Shown: positions 51,891-60,836, numbered from the stretch's first letter. The stretch is 64,000 bases of DNA from PNNG01 sp964577055 (GCA_964577055.1 CAZNWC010000013.1:1-64000); one strand, 5' to 3'. A program made the numbers and translations. Notes: a model not told the origin generated them from the sequence alone.

Positions 51891-53804
51891 ATGTCAGAAA
51901 AAGAACTGGAAAACACCATGGAGACAGCAGTTGCTGCTGTAGTAAAGACCTCTACTCCCGGCGATTTTGACTGGGAAGGCACCGGTAAAAAATTCGGTGG
52001 CTATTCGAAAGATGAGCGCAAGCGCATGGAAGAGATGTACGAAGGTACCCTCAACCAAATTGTGGCTAACGAGATTGTAAAAGCAACCGTAGCCGGAATG
52101 ACCGACCGCGATGTGGTTTTGAACATCGGTTTTAAGTCAGATGGCCTTGTGCCCCTCTCAGAATTCCGCGATCTCCCGGGCCTCAAAGTAGGTGACGAAG
52201 TGGAAGTTCTTATCGTTAACCAAGAAGACAAAAACGGCCAGCTCGTGCTTTCGCGCAAGGCTGCCCGTATCATGAATGCTTGGGAAATGATTGTGAAATC
52301 AAATGAAGAAGACTTGGTAATCGAAGGCCGTGTGAAGGCCCGCACCAAGGGTGGTTTGGTAGTAGATGTACAAGGCATCGAAACCTTCTTACCTGGTTCG
52401 CAAATCGATGTGAAGCCCGTACGTGACTACGATCAGTATGTTGGCAAGACCATGGAATTCAAAGTAGTAAAAATCAATCCTACCCTCCGCAATGCGGTGG
52501 TTTCGCACAAAGTGTTGATCGAGGACGATCTCGAGGCACAAAAAGTGGAAATCATGAGCAAGATGGAAAAAGGTCAGGTATTGGAAGGCACCGTGAAGAA
52601 CATGACCGATTTCGGTGTGTTCGTAGACTTGGGTGGCGTAGATGGCTTGTTGCACATCACCGACATCAGCTGGGGCCGTATCAACCATCCTTCAGAAGTA
52701 CTCAGCTTGGATCAAAAGATTCAAGTGGTAGTGATCGATTTCGACGACGAGAAGAAGCGTATCAGCTTGGGCATGAAGCAATTGACTTCACACCCTTGGG
52801 ATGCTCTCACCGAAGTAATTGTTGCCGGCACTGTAGTAAAGGGCCGCGTAGTGACTGTAGCCGATTACGGCGCATTCCTCGAAATTGCTGCTGGCGTAGA
52901 AGGTTTGATCCACGTTTCAGAAATGAGTTGGAGCCAACACCTGCGCAATCCACAAGATTTCATGAAGCAGGGCGACGAGGTAGAAGCAGTAGTACTGAGC
53001 ATCGACCGCGACGAGCGCAAGATGTCTTTGGGTATCAAGCAACTCACGCCTGATCCATGGACCGACATCACCACCAAATTCCCTGTGGGCAGCAAGCACC
53101 GCGGTATTGTACGTAACCTCACCAACTTTGGTTTGTTCGTAGAATTGGGTGAAGGTGTTGACGGCTTGGTACACGTAAGTGACCTTAGCTGGACCAAAAA
53201 AATCAACCACCCTGCTGAATTCATCAAGCGCGATGAAGAAATCGACGTAGTAGTACTCGACATCGACGTTGAAAACCGTCGTTTGAGCTTGGGTCACAAA
53301 CAACTCGAAGAAAATCCTTGGGATACCTTTGAAACCATCTTCCTTGAAGGTTCGGTACACAAGGCTACGATCACCGGACTCGAAGAAAAAGGTGCTGTAG
53401 TGCAGTTGCCTTACGGTGTAGAAGGTTTTGTGCCCAAGAAGCAGTTGCAGAAAGAAGATGGCAAGCAGTTGATGGCCGATATGGAAGCCGAGTTCAAGGT
53501 AATTGAATTCAGCAAAGAAAATCGCCGCATCGTATTGTCGCACACCCGCACCTGGCAAGATGCCAAAGAAGGTGAGAAGGCAGCCGAACAAGCTGAAGTA
53601 GCCAACTTCAAGAAGAGCAAAAAAGCCAAGAGCGACGACGAGCGCGACACCTTAGGTGACCTCGATGTATTGGCTGGCTTGAAAGCTCAGATTCTGTTGA
53701 GTGAAAAAGAAGCGCAGGCAGAAGCCATCAAAAAGATGGACGCTAAGTCGAAAAAAGCCAGCAGCAAAAAAGCCAAGGCTGAAGACGACGAAGACGAAGC
53801 CTAA
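51891..53804 (+). CDS. rpsA: 30S ribosomal protein S1
   Basis: S1 binds mRNA on the small subunit. The 637-residue protein has six S1 (OB-fold) domains in series; clear ones contain VLEGTVKNMTDFGVFVDLGGVDGLLH, VVKGRVVTVADYGAFLEIAAGVEGLIH and HRGIVRNLTNFGLFVELGEGVDGLVH (shown only in part elsewhere). After the last domain a highly charged Lys/Glu/Ala tail (about 545-637) ends in EDDEDEA. Its codon use is visibly restricted, as in highly expressed genes. Single gene with own promoter and terminator. Confidence 0.97.
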   Translation: MSEKELENTMETAVAAVVKTSTPGDFDWEGTGKKFGGYSKDERKRMEEMYEGTLNQIVANEIVKATVAGMTDRDVVLNIGFKSDGLVPLSEFRDLPGLKVGDEVEVLIVNQEDKNGQLVLSRKAARIMNAWEMIVKSNEEDLVIEGRVKARTKGGLVVDVQGIETFLPGSQIDVKPVRDYDQYVGKTMEFKVVKINPTLRNAVVSHKVLIEDDLEAQKVEIMSKMEKGQVLEGTVKNMTDFGVFVDLGGVDGLLHITDISWGRINHPSEVLSLDQKIQVVVIDFDDEKKRISLGMKQLTSHPWDALTEVIVAGTVVKGRVVTVADYGAFLEIAAGVEGLIHVSEMSWSQHLRNPQDFMKQGDEVEAVVLSIDRDERKMSLGIKQLTPDPWTDITTKFPVGSKHRGIVRNLTNFGLFVELGEGVDGLVHVSDLSWTKKINHPAEFIKRDEEIDVVVLDIDVENRRLSLGHKQLEENPWDTFETIFLEGSVHKATITGLEEKGAVVQLPYGVEGFVPKKQLQKEDGKQLMADMEAEFKVIEFSKENRRIVLSHTRTWQDAKEGEKAAEQAEVANFKKSKKAKSDDERDTLGDLDVLAGLKAQILLSEKEAQAEAIKKMDAKSKKASSKKAKAEDDEDEA

Positions 53805-53822
53805 GCAATAAACATTGCAAGC

Positions 53823-53854
53823 AAAAGCCGCCCTGTGAAAATGGGGCGGCTTTT
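53823..53854 (+). terminator. Terminator of rpsA
   Basis: AAAAGCCGCCC (53823-53833) pairs with GGGCGGCTTTT (53844-53854) around a 10-base loop. Confidence 0.88.
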
Positions 53855-54053
53855 ATGCTTTTAGGTTTTGGTGTTTTACTGATGGTTTGTTTGAAGGGAT
53901 AGATGCTGTGATACGTCAAACGCAATGGGGATTTTTCATGATCAGTCGCGGGCACTCCTGGCCTTCACCAAGCAAGAAGCGCAAGATTTTCTGATGGCAG
54001 TGAATGAAGAGTCGTCCTTTACTGCGATTTGACAGGTTGTTATCAACTATTGA
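53855..54053. other. Intergenic stretch without a supportable gene
   Basis: A 35-codon frame at 53925-54032 (ATG to TGA) reads through FHDQSRALLAFTKQEAQDFL and is the only coding-like piece; I cannot tie it to a family and it has no promoter box. It might be a relic of a gene. Confidence 0.4.
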
Positions 54054-54128
54054 AAGCTAATCTCTCAACCTCTGTCTTCTAAATATCTATTCTCTGAACC
54101 TCTATCCTCTGAAAATCTACTCTCAGAA
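54054..54128. repeat. Degenerate 15-mer (7+8) tandem repeat
   Basis: On the minus strand five units of exactly 15 bases: TTCTGAGAGTAGATT, TTCAGAGGATAGAGG, TTCAGAGAATAGATA, TTTAGAAGACAGAGG, TTGAGAGATTAGCTT. Each unit splits into a 7-mer and an 8-mer of the same AGAG/ATAG type. It ends 14 bases before the PTA-like gene's stop. Confidence 0.7.
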
Positions 54129-54142
54129 CATTTGCAACCGCT

Positions 54143-54541
54143 TCATTCAACGCCCTGCCAGCGCTGCAAATCTTCAATCACCAAATCCACAGCACCGTCT
54201 TGCAACATGAGGTTGGCCAAAACTTCGGGTTTCTTCACCATTTTCGCGGCTTTTTTGGGGTCTTCTTCGCCGCTGTCTTCCATGTACATGTCGATGAAGT
54301 ATTCGAGTTCGGCATGGTCATTTGGATTTACCACGCCATACAACAAGGTTTCATTGAGACGGTAGATGCGACACAGTTCGTACACCTCAAGTTCGTCGCC
54401 AAGCAATAAAACATCGGCAATGTGTTCGTTCAGCAGCACTTTGCTGAGTTTGATGACCTCGGGGTCGAGTCCGTTGGCAAAACAAACAATCGGACTGTCT
54501 TTGTCTTCCGCCCACTGGCGAATGGCTTCGAGTTTATTCAT
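54143..54541 (-). CDS. Short protein resembling the N-terminal part of phosphate acetyltransferases
   Basis: A 132-residue protein. SPIVCFANGLDPEVIKLSKVLL, IADVLLLGD and the later NPNDHAELEYFIDMYME followed by MVKKPEVLANLMLQDGAVDLVIEDL (in part) follow the order of the first ~130 residues of PTA/PTB enzymes, in which ILIG-like, DP--H--LE-Y---Y and M---G-AD-LV-G blocks occur. The catalytic C-terminal half is missing and no continuation is found downstream. It may be a decayed gene or a small stand-alone regulator. The start at 54541 is preferred over 54643, which overlaps divergent mnmE. Confidence 0.55.
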   Translation of the reverse strand: MNKLEAIRQWAEDKDSPIVCFANGLDPEVIKLSKVLLNEHIADVLLLGDELEVYELCRIYRLNETLLYGVVNPNDHAELEYFIDMYMEDSGEEDPKKAAKMVKKPEVLANLMLQDGAVDLVIEDLQRWQGVE

Positions 54542-54622
54542 GGCAATATTGCGCCTCAAATAAAATACTTTTGCATCGAACTTGGCATGCTTGCCAAGGG
54601 TTTTTATCATTAAAATCAGTAC

Positions 54623-55996
54623 ATGCAGCTCTTCAACCGACAAGATACCATTGTAGCACTTTCAACACCTGCCGGCACCGGAGCTTTGGGTGTCATTCGC
54701 ATTTCAGGTAAGCAAACGCGCGACTTGATGCAGACACTATGTCCGAATGCCAAAATCAGTGGGCTTCAAAGTCATACAGCCCGCTTGGTCCGCGTAATGG
54801 ATGAGGAACGCGTGGTCGATGAGGCCGTGTTGACGCTGTTCGACGGCCCACGCAGTTTTACCTGTGAAGACACTGCTGAATTGAGTCTTCACGGTTCGCC
54901 TTTCATCCTTGAACAAGTGATGCGCTTGTGTTTGCAGCATGGTGCACGTTTGGCCGAACCAGGTGAATTCACTTTTCGCGCTTTTGTCAATGGCAGGTTC
55001 GATTTGAGTCAGGCCGAAGCCGTTGCTGACCTGATTGCCGCCGACAATGAACACGCTCACCGCGTGGCCATGAACCAGATGCGGGGTGGTTTTGCCAACG
55101 AAATCAAGGCGCTGCGCGATCAGCTCATTCATTTTGCTTCCTTGTTGGAGTTGGAACTCGATTTCAGCGAGGAGGATGTAGAATTTGCCGACCGTAGGCA
55201 GCTGCGCGATTTATTGGCGCGCATTCGCCAGGTGGTGCAGCACCTTCGGTCGAGTTTTCAGCGCGGAAATGTCATCAAACACGGGGTAGCCACCGTGATT
55301 GCGGGCAAGCCCAATGCCGGTAAGTCGACCCTCTTGAATGCTTTGTTGAATGAGGAAAAAGCCATTGTATCGCCCATACCAGGGACCACCCGCGATGTGA
55401 TCGAAGACACCATCATGCTGGGTGGGGTGAAATTCAGGCTCATCGATACCGCAGGTCTTCGCGAAGCAACCGATGTGATTGAGCAAATAGGGGTAGAGCG
55501 TACCAAAGAAAAGCTCAAACAAGCCGCGGTGGTGGTTTATTTGTTCGATATTGCTGAAAGCAGTGTGGCAGGTGTGCAGGCGGAGGTAGCACTTTTGCAT
55601 GCCGGCGATACGCCTTTGTTGTTGGTGGCCAATAAAGCCGATTTGCTTGCATCGCCCTTGACAGAAGATTGGCAGCAACAATTTCCTGAAATGCTCCTGC
55701 TTTCGGCCAAGATGGGCGAGGGCTTACAGCAGCTCGAAGATCGTTTGTTGGCACTGGTACATGCCAATGGATTACAACAAGATCAGTTGGTGGCCAATGC
55801 ACGCCACGAGCAGGCCCTGGGACGCGCAGCCGAAAGTTTGGCCGCGGTTGAAACCGGCTTGGCCAGCGGCATTAGCAGCGAGTTGGTTGCCCAGGACATC
55901 CGCCGCACCTTGCATTTTTTGGGTGAAATCACTGGAGAAGTGAGCACCGATGATTTGTTGGGCAATATCTTCAGCAAGTTTTGTATCGGAAAATAA
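54623..55996 (+). CDS. mnmE: tRNA-modifying GTPase MnmE
   Basis: With MnmG it makes 5-carboxymethylaminomethyluridine at tRNA wobble position 34. The 457-residue protein has the folate-binding N domain (TIVALSTPAGTGALGVIRISG; PGEFTFRAFVNGRFDLSQAEAVADLI, in part), an inserted G domain (G1 GKPNAGKST, G3 DTAGLRE, G4 NKAD) and the invariant C-terminal CIGK. Length is normal. Confidence 0.97.
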   Translation: MQLFNRQDTIVALSTPAGTGALGVIRISGKQTRDLMQTLCPNAKISGLQSHTARLVRVMDEERVVDEAVLTLFDGPRSFTCEDTAELSLHGSPFILEQVMRLCLQHGARLAEPGEFTFRAFVNGRFDLSQAEAVADLIAADNEHAHRVAMNQMRGGFANEIKALRDQLIHFASLLELELDFSEEDVEFADRRQLRDLLARIRQVVQHLRSSFQRGNVIKHGVATVIAGKPNAGKSTLLNALLNEEKAIVSPIPGTTRDVIEDTIMLGGVKFRLIDTAGLREATDVIEQIGVERTKEKLKQAAVVVYLFDIAESSVAGVQAEVALLHAGDTPLLLVANKADLLASPLTEDWQQQFPEMLLLSAKMGEGLQQLEDRLLALVHANGLQQDQLVANARHEQALGRAAESLAAVETGLASGISSELVAQDIRRTLHFLGEITGEVSTDDLLGNIFSKFCIGK

Positions 55997-56022
55997 AGGC
56001 TCTCAGCAAAACCCTTGGGGCT

Positions 56023-56511
56023 TTAGCGCCCAACAGTTTGCCAAAGTTGCTCCAACGCCAAATAGGTAATCGGACAAAACGTGCTGTTTTTCAGTGTAAT
56101 GTTGGGGCGTTTGAGCAGCACATCTTCATCGGTATACGGAAATCGCTGGCAGTCGGAAGGACGCATATCGTATATGCTGCAGGCATTGTCGGTACCCAAA
56201 AACGGGCAAGGCGAACTTTTTACCACATAATCGCCATCCTCGTCGAGTTTGAGGTACTGCTCAATAAAGGCGCCTTCGCGCATGCCCAAACCCTTGCTGA
56301 TACGCTTGATGTCGGGTGTTTTGAAGCGGGGCGAGTAGTTTTTGCAACAGGCTGCACACGAAAGGCAATCCACCTGTGCAACAGCTGTATCGTGCGCCGA
56401 AGGTTGGGCTTTCAGGAAAGCTTTTTTATCGGCGCGTTGTAGCAGTTTTTTGTAGTTTTTCTGCTGGTCGAGGGCGCGTTTTTGCCAATTGCCGGGGAGA
56501 GGAGCTGCCAT
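56023..56511 (-). CDS. YkgJ family cysteine cluster protein
   Basis: A 162-residue protein of the zinc/iron-chelating YkgJ family. Cysteines lie in CLSCAACCKNY (about residues 49-59), SPCPFLGTDNACSIYDMRPSDCQRFPY (about 100-126, in part) and a late FCPITY. Such proteins probably hold an Fe-S cluster; the function is unknown. It stands alone, convergent with mnmE with 26 bases between. Confidence 0.87.
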   Translation of the reverse strand: MAAPLPGNWQKRALDQQKNYKKLLQRADKKAFLKAQPSAHDTAVAQVDCLSCAACCKNYSPRFKTPDIKRISKGLGMREGAFIEQYLKLDEDGDYVVKSSPCPFLGTDNACSIYDMRPSDCQRFPYTDEDVLLKRPNITLKNSTFCPITYLALEQLWQTVGR

Positions 56512-56641
56512 ATTTCTTGGTTCGAATTTAGTGTGATGGCCGCTTGTTTTCCAAGTTTTATCTGCGCTTGGAGCAAACTTGAGACTTTAATTGGCTGCCA
56601 AACGGAGAAGCTGAGGAGGGAATTTAGCTTTTCTTAAACCC

Positions 56642-56668
56642 TTGCCCCCTCGCAATTCCGTACTTTTG
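56642..56668 (+). promoter_or_regulatory. Promoter of marC-like gene
   Basis: TTG 56642-56644, 16 bases, TACTTTTG 56661-56668, eight bases before ATG 56677. Confidence 0.6.
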
Positions 56669-56676
56669 CATCCGAT

Positions 56677-57315
56677 ATGGCTTTGTTTATTGCAACTTTC
56701 AGTGCGCTTTTTTCGGTGGTAAATCCCCTGGGAGCCATGCCGGTGTACCTGGCCCTCACGGCCAACGACAGTCCGGGCTGGCGCGAGGTGCAAATCCGCA
56801 AAGCAGCCATTTACCTGGCTTGCATCCTCATTGCCTTTTTCCTAATTGGCAGTTATATCCTCGATTTTTTTGGCATCAGCATCGAGGGTTTACGCATTGC
56901 GGGCGGTATCATCATCACCAAGTCGGGACTCGATTTGCTTCGCTCCAAATCGGAATATTCCAAGGGCCGTGCCATCAATAAGAAGGTGAAACAAGAGGCC
57001 ATGTTGAAAAACGACATCAGTTTTTCGCCCTTGGCCATGCCAATGCTGGCCGGACCCGGCAGCATTTCGCTGCTGATCAGCCTGGCCCTTGAGTTACGTT
57101 TGATTTGGGATTACCTCTTGGTGGTAGCTGCGGTACTTACAATGGCCTTCACCACCTACCTTATTTTGCGTGTTTCGCCCCGTTTGGTAGGGTTTTTAGG
57201 TGAATCGGGTATTAGCGCCCTCTCGCGCATGATGGGCTTTATAGTGTTGGCAATCGGCATTCAATTCATTGCCAATGGCGTGGTACCCATGCTGGAGCAG
57301 GTGCTCAGAAATTAA
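56677..57315 (+). CDS. MarC family membrane protein (NAAT-type transporter)
   Basis: A 212-residue inner-membrane protein with six predicted helices and MarC signatures: FSVVNPLGAMPVYLALT, AGGIIITKSGLDLLR, and AMPMLAGPGSISLLISLA. The family was once linked to multiple antibiotic resistance; that link is not supported, and amino-acid export is only suggested for some members. Confidence 0.9.
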   Translation: MALFIATFSALFSVVNPLGAMPVYLALTANDSPGWREVQIRKAAIYLACILIAFFLIGSYILDFFGISIEGLRIAGGIIITKSGLDLLRSKSEYSKGRAINKKVKQEAMLKNDISFSPLAMPMLAGPGSISLLISLALELRLIWDYLLVVAAVLTMAFTTYLILRVSPRLVGFLGESGISALSRMMGFIVLAIGIQFIANGVVPMLEQVLRN

Positions 57316-57320
57316 CCCTC

Positions 57321-57950
57321 CTATAATCCAAAAAAGGTCTTCGGATAGCTGATTTTCCACATGCCGCGCAAATCGCTGAGCTCAAAATTTACCGCTCTGT
57401 CATCGGGGTAAAATCGCTTGATTTGCGCCAGGGTTTTGGGGTGGATGTCGCCTTCTTTCAATAAACCATGACAGTCGAGGCAGCGGGGATTGGGAATCGT
57501 GATGGCACCATACCACGTGATGGTATCGCCTTGGTCGAACCAACGGGGCTGCGGCTGCTGCAACGCTTTTACTTCTTTTTCCCAGCCGGCCAACATGGCT
57601 TGCTCGGTATCATTGGCGGCATTGGCCGGGTTGCGGTATTTGCTGGCAATGCGCCTGATGCTGATACCGTGCTTTTGGGCCACTGAATCGGTTAGGGGCA
57701 AGGCACGCTCGTTGCAAAAGGGCACCGCACCGTCGGGACCAACCGCCTGTATTTGCGCCATCAATACGCTGCTCAAGGCGTGAAAGGCTTGTTGCGACAA
57801 ATAGCGCGAGGTATCCAACACCTGTGCTTCGAGCGATTTGACGGGCACAGGCGCTGCCGTGTCCTCGGTCGCATGTTCTCCTGTTTCAGCTGTTTTTTCT
57901 GTACAAGCCAGCATGCTGACAGCCAGCAAGGGCAACAACCATTTTACCAT
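57321..57950 (-). CDS. DUF3365 (Tll0287-like) lipoprotein with a CxxCH haem motif
   Basis: A 209-residue exported lipoprotein (lipobox SMLAC). The body matches DUF3365/Tll0287-like sensors: CNERALPLTDSVAQKHGISIRRIASKYRNPANA, then NPRCLDCHG with a single CxxCH, consistent with covalent haem, and a C-terminal LSDLRGMWKISYPK. A haem-based redox or gas sensing role is inferred. The ATG at 57950 overlaps the enoyl-CoA hydratase stop by seven bases, so the two are translated from one mRNA. Confidence 0.85.
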   Translation of the reverse strand: MVKWLLPLLAVSMLACTEKTAETGEHATEDTAAPVPVKSLEAQVLDTSRYLSQQAFHALSSVLMAQIQAVGPDGAVPFCNERALPLTDSVAQKHGISIRRIASKYRNPANAANDTEQAMLAGWEKEVKALQQPQPRWFDQGDTITWYGAITIPNPRCLDCHGLLKEGDIHPKTLAQIKRFYPDDRAVNFELSDLRGMWKISYPKTFFGL

Positions 57951-58723
57951 CTGATTTTCTCCTTGTTTAAAAATGAAGCAATGCCATGTTGACAATCGTC
58001 CATAGCGCGGGCTTGGGCATTGCGGTTGGCAGCAAGCGCCAAGGCTGCCTGGTAGGGCAGGTCCTGCACATCGGCCAATAATTGTTTGGTCATGGCCAGG
58101 GCGCTGCCCGAGCAGTTTTTGGCCAGGTTGAGGGCAAATTGCTGCACTTTATCGGCAATTTCATCGGCCGACGTAACAAAATTGATAAGGCCTACATGCT
58201 GGGCTTCGGTGGCACTCAACAAATCGCCGGTAAGCAGCAGTTCACGGGCTTTGCCTTCACCCAATTTCCGCGCTAAAAACACTGAAACGATTGCCGGAAT
58301 AAAGCCTATACGCACCTCGGTATACCCAAAATTAGCAGCTGGCACCGCGAAGCAAAAGTCGGTGACCGTGGCCAGTCCACATCCCCCGGCAATAGCGTGC
58401 CCTTCTACCTGGCTGATGACCACTTTGGGACCTGTATAAATCATTTCGTACAACTCCATCAAATGGTGCGAGTCAGACTGGTTTTCTTCATAGGTATTTT
58501 TTTGAAGCTGTTGCAAATAGCCGAGGTCGGCACCCGCACTGAAAACATCTCCTTTGGCCCGGAGCACAATGATTTTGCAAGAGTCAGCTTCAAAAAAATG
58601 ACGAAAGGCTTGCTTCAACTCGGTTACCAGCTCGGCGTTAAAAGCATTGCGCTTTTCGGGACGGTTGAGGACGATGTGACCGATGCGGTCGTTGAGGTGG
58701 AGTTCGAGAAATTGGTAGTCCAT
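57944..58723 (-). CDS. Enoyl-CoA hydratase/isomerase family protein
   Basis: A 259-residue crotonase-fold protein. NRPEKRNAFNAELVTELK (about residues 18-35), the oxyanion-hole segment FSAGADLGYLQQL, and EGHAIAGGCGLATVTDF with RIGFIPAIVSVFL (in part) are typical. In the last block, family members with hydratase activity have Glu residues in the two loops; the second loop keeps a Glu (TEVRIGF) but the first (VEGHAIAGGCGL) is ambiguous, so the exact reaction is unclear. It overlaps comEC by 100 bases on the same strand. Confidence 0.87.
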   Translation of the reverse strand: MDYQFLELHLNDRIGHIVLNRPEKRNAFNAELVTELKQAFRHFFEADSCKIIVLRAKGDVFSAGADLGYLQQLQKNTYEENQSDSHHLMELYEMIYTGPKVVISQVEGHAIAGGCGLATVTDFCFAVPAANFGYTEVRIGFIPAIVSVFLARKLGEGKARELLLTGDLLSATEAQHVGLINFVTSADEIADKVQQFALNLAKNCSGSALAMTKQLLADVQDLPYQAALALAANRNAQARAMDDCQHGIASFLNKEKIRW

Positions 58724-60759
58724 AAGGGAATGAGCACGGCGCCTTCTTCAGCCACCATGCGCACAGGCAAGTGGTGTTGGGCTGCCATTTCTTGTAGTTT
58801 CCTACAATAATAAGGCGAATTAGACGAATCGAGAAGCAGGCCTTTGTATTTACACAACTGAGGAACCAGCTTGCGCCAGGCGGGCTGGTTCGAAAGCAAT
58901 AGCCAATCGGCCGGAGGGAGGTCATCAGTTGCTGCTTCCCTGCCACGCAAATGCAACAAACTTCCTCCTGTCCAACGCCAGTACCTGCTAACAGCGTCGG
59001 CCAGATGGATGTCGTTTTTGATGCCTAAAGCTGTAAAGTGAGGATGCTGCGGAGCGAATGGTGCCTTGCGTTCGGGTCCCCAGTACCAGGCTTGTTGTCC
59101 AAATACAAATGCCCCAGAAGCTTCACGCCGGTTGTCGTAGATGACCAATAGGGCTTGCTGGCGGTCGACATGCAGCCGCCAAACCCCTTTGCCAAGTAAA
59201 AACAAGGCGAGTATGAGGCTCATTTGCCGCATGCGCTTGCTGCGGTATGTGTACCACCAACTGAGGGAGAGCAGGAAGGCAAAAAGCAACAAGGCCGCGG
59301 AGGCATCCAGCCGAATGCCCATGCTGACGGCACCCGGAAGGCCTTCAAAGGCCATCACCAGTTGGTTGAGCCAATAAATCCCTTTGTTGAGCAACCAGCC
59401 CAAAGGATTGGCCAAAAAGGGCAGGGGCGACAATACCAGCAGCAGTAAACAGCCAGCGAGTAAAGGTGCCATGAGGGGCAAGACCAGCAAATTGGTAAGT
59501 AAAAAGTAATTCGGAAACTGCCCGAAGTAATGCAGGGTAAGTGGCAAGGTGAACAGCTGCGCCGACAAGGTCACACAGCTTAGCTCCCAAACCCGATGTA
59601 CCCAAGGATGGGGTATGTAAACCGATTTGAGCAGAAGTGGCTGTAAATACACAATGCCTGTAACAGCGGCAAAGGAAAGCTGAAAGCCGGTATCAAACAA
59701 CCAAATAGGTTGGTGCCACAAAAGCAATAAGGCTGCGCCCGAAAGGGTGTTGTACACGCCTGCCTGTCTTTGCCAAAGTTTTCCCAAAGCCAATACGCTG
59801 CACATGAGGCTGGCGCGGGTAACCGATGCCGACAGACCAGTGATGGCCGCATAACTCCACAAACAACTCAATAAAATGGCCAAAAGCAAGCCCTTATGCT
59901 TGCGGAAAATTTTGCCCATAACGCTTTGCAGCAGAAGGTACACAATGCCCACGTGTAAACCCGAAACAGCCAGCACATGAATCAATCCACTACTGCTATA
60001 GGCCTGTACCAACTCGCCCGGCAAGGCCGAGCGGTCGCCCAGTAGCAGCGCCTGCGCAAAAGCACTGACCTCTGCATGTTTCAAATATAAGCGGAATTGG
60101 GAAGCGGCTGCAGCCCTTAGCCTCGCAGGATGCCACCAGGCATAGCTTCCAGCAGCTGCCCTCCATTCCCCTTTTCCTACATATAATTGGAAATAAATTC
60201 CTTTGCGCGCCAGGTATTGCCGGTAAGAAAAACCATGTGGATTGCGGTTTTCGGGCGGTTCGCCCAATTGTTTGCTCCATACCCACAGCCGGCTTCCCGC
60301 CTGCCAACCGGGATGGGTTTCGGACAGGTATAACAGCAGTTCTCCCTTGGCTGGTAGTACCGACTTTTCGTGCGATACAGCCAGGATGCTGGCGGTGGTT
60401 CGGTAACTTTTGTTCCTTGCAGTGGGCGGGTCGTTGAGCTGTACCAGCAACCAGCGGTTCTGCAGTTCCTGGAGGGAACTGGGTTGTCGGTTTTGCTCAA
60501 ATTGCCGGGCGCGTGAGGCACCCAAGCACAAACAAACCAAAGCCAAACAAAAGCCCGGCAGCCAGCGCAACCTGAATTGGAAACGCCAAGGTAGTATTTC
60601 CCAAAAAAGCAAGGGCAGCAAAAGCGCCAGGGCCGCTATCCAGCTTCCCGCCGGAGGAACCCACCAAGTCTTCAGCACCGGCAACATGCCCACTGCGGCA
60701 AACAACAGCAGCCTGAAAAGCGGCACTTGGCGCCAGTCGAAATCTACCTGCAATTGCAT
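58624..60759 (-). CDS. comEC: ComEC/Rec2 family DNA uptake channel
   Basis: A 711-residue polytopic membrane protein. A DUF4131-like N-terminal region with an OB-like segment (about 1-220) is followed by the competence domain with HVLAVSGLHVGIVYLLL and ASVTRASLMCSVLALGK (about 250-500), then a short C-terminal part without the metallo-beta-lactamase motif, as in many Bacteroidota. ComEC carries single-stranded DNA across the inner membrane in natural transformation. The last ~33 codons lie within the next gene and read as low-complexity Ser/Thr-rich residues (NSTSTTASVTSSSTVPKS), so the true end may be earlier. Confidence 0.88.
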   Translation of the reverse strand: MQLQVDFDWRQVPLFRLLLFAAVGMLPVLKTWWVPPAGSWIAALALLLPLLFWEILPWRFQFRLRWLPGFCLALVCLCLGASRARQFEQNRQPSSLQELQNRWLLVQLNDPPTARNKSYRTTASILAVSHEKSVLPAKGELLLYLSETHPGWQAGSRLWVWSKQLGEPPENRNPHGFSYRQYLARKGIYFQLYVGKGEWRAAAGSYAWWHPARLRAAAASQFRLYLKHAEVSAFAQALLLGDRSALPGELVQAYSSSGLIHVLAVSGLHVGIVYLLLQSVMGKIFRKHKGLLLAILLSCLWSYAAITGLSASVTRASLMCSVLALGKLWQRQAGVYNTLSGAALLLLWHQPIWLFDTGFQLSFAAVTGIVYLQPLLLKSVYIPHPWVHRVWELSCVTLSAQLFTLPLTLHYFGQFPNYFLLTNLLVLPLMAPLLAGCLLLLVLSPLPFLANPLGWLLNKGIYWLNQLVMAFEGLPGAVSMGIRLDASAALLLFAFLLSLSWWYTYRSKRMRQMSLILALFLLGKGVWRLHVDRQQALLVIYDNRREASGAFVFGQQAWYWGPERKAPFAPQHPHFTALGIKNDIHLADAVSRYWRWTGGSLLHLRGREAATDDLPPADWLLLSNQPAWRKLVPQLCKYKGLLLDSSNSPYYCRKLQEMAAQHHLPVRMVAEEGAVLIPLWTTNFSNSTSTTASVTSSSTVPKSAMLLTPSW

Positions 60760-60795
60760 GCTTGAATTTAAGCAGCAGGGCGATTGACCTGGCGG

Positions 60796-60836
60796 TTGTA
60801 TAGCAAACTGTATATATACAATTTAGTATACAATTG
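60796..60836. promoter_or_regulatory. TATACAATT direct repeats in the divergent comEC leader
   Basis: TATACAATT at 60815-60823 and 60827-60835 (12-base spacing, about one helical turn) with an inverted TTGTATA at 60796-60802. AT-rich; a regulator site or promoter is possible, but there is no TAnnTTTG. Confidence 0.4.

Noticed and set aside
53925..54032. 35-codon small gene after rpsA
   Set aside because: No promoter, no recognisable family; kept only as a possible relic in the intergenic note.
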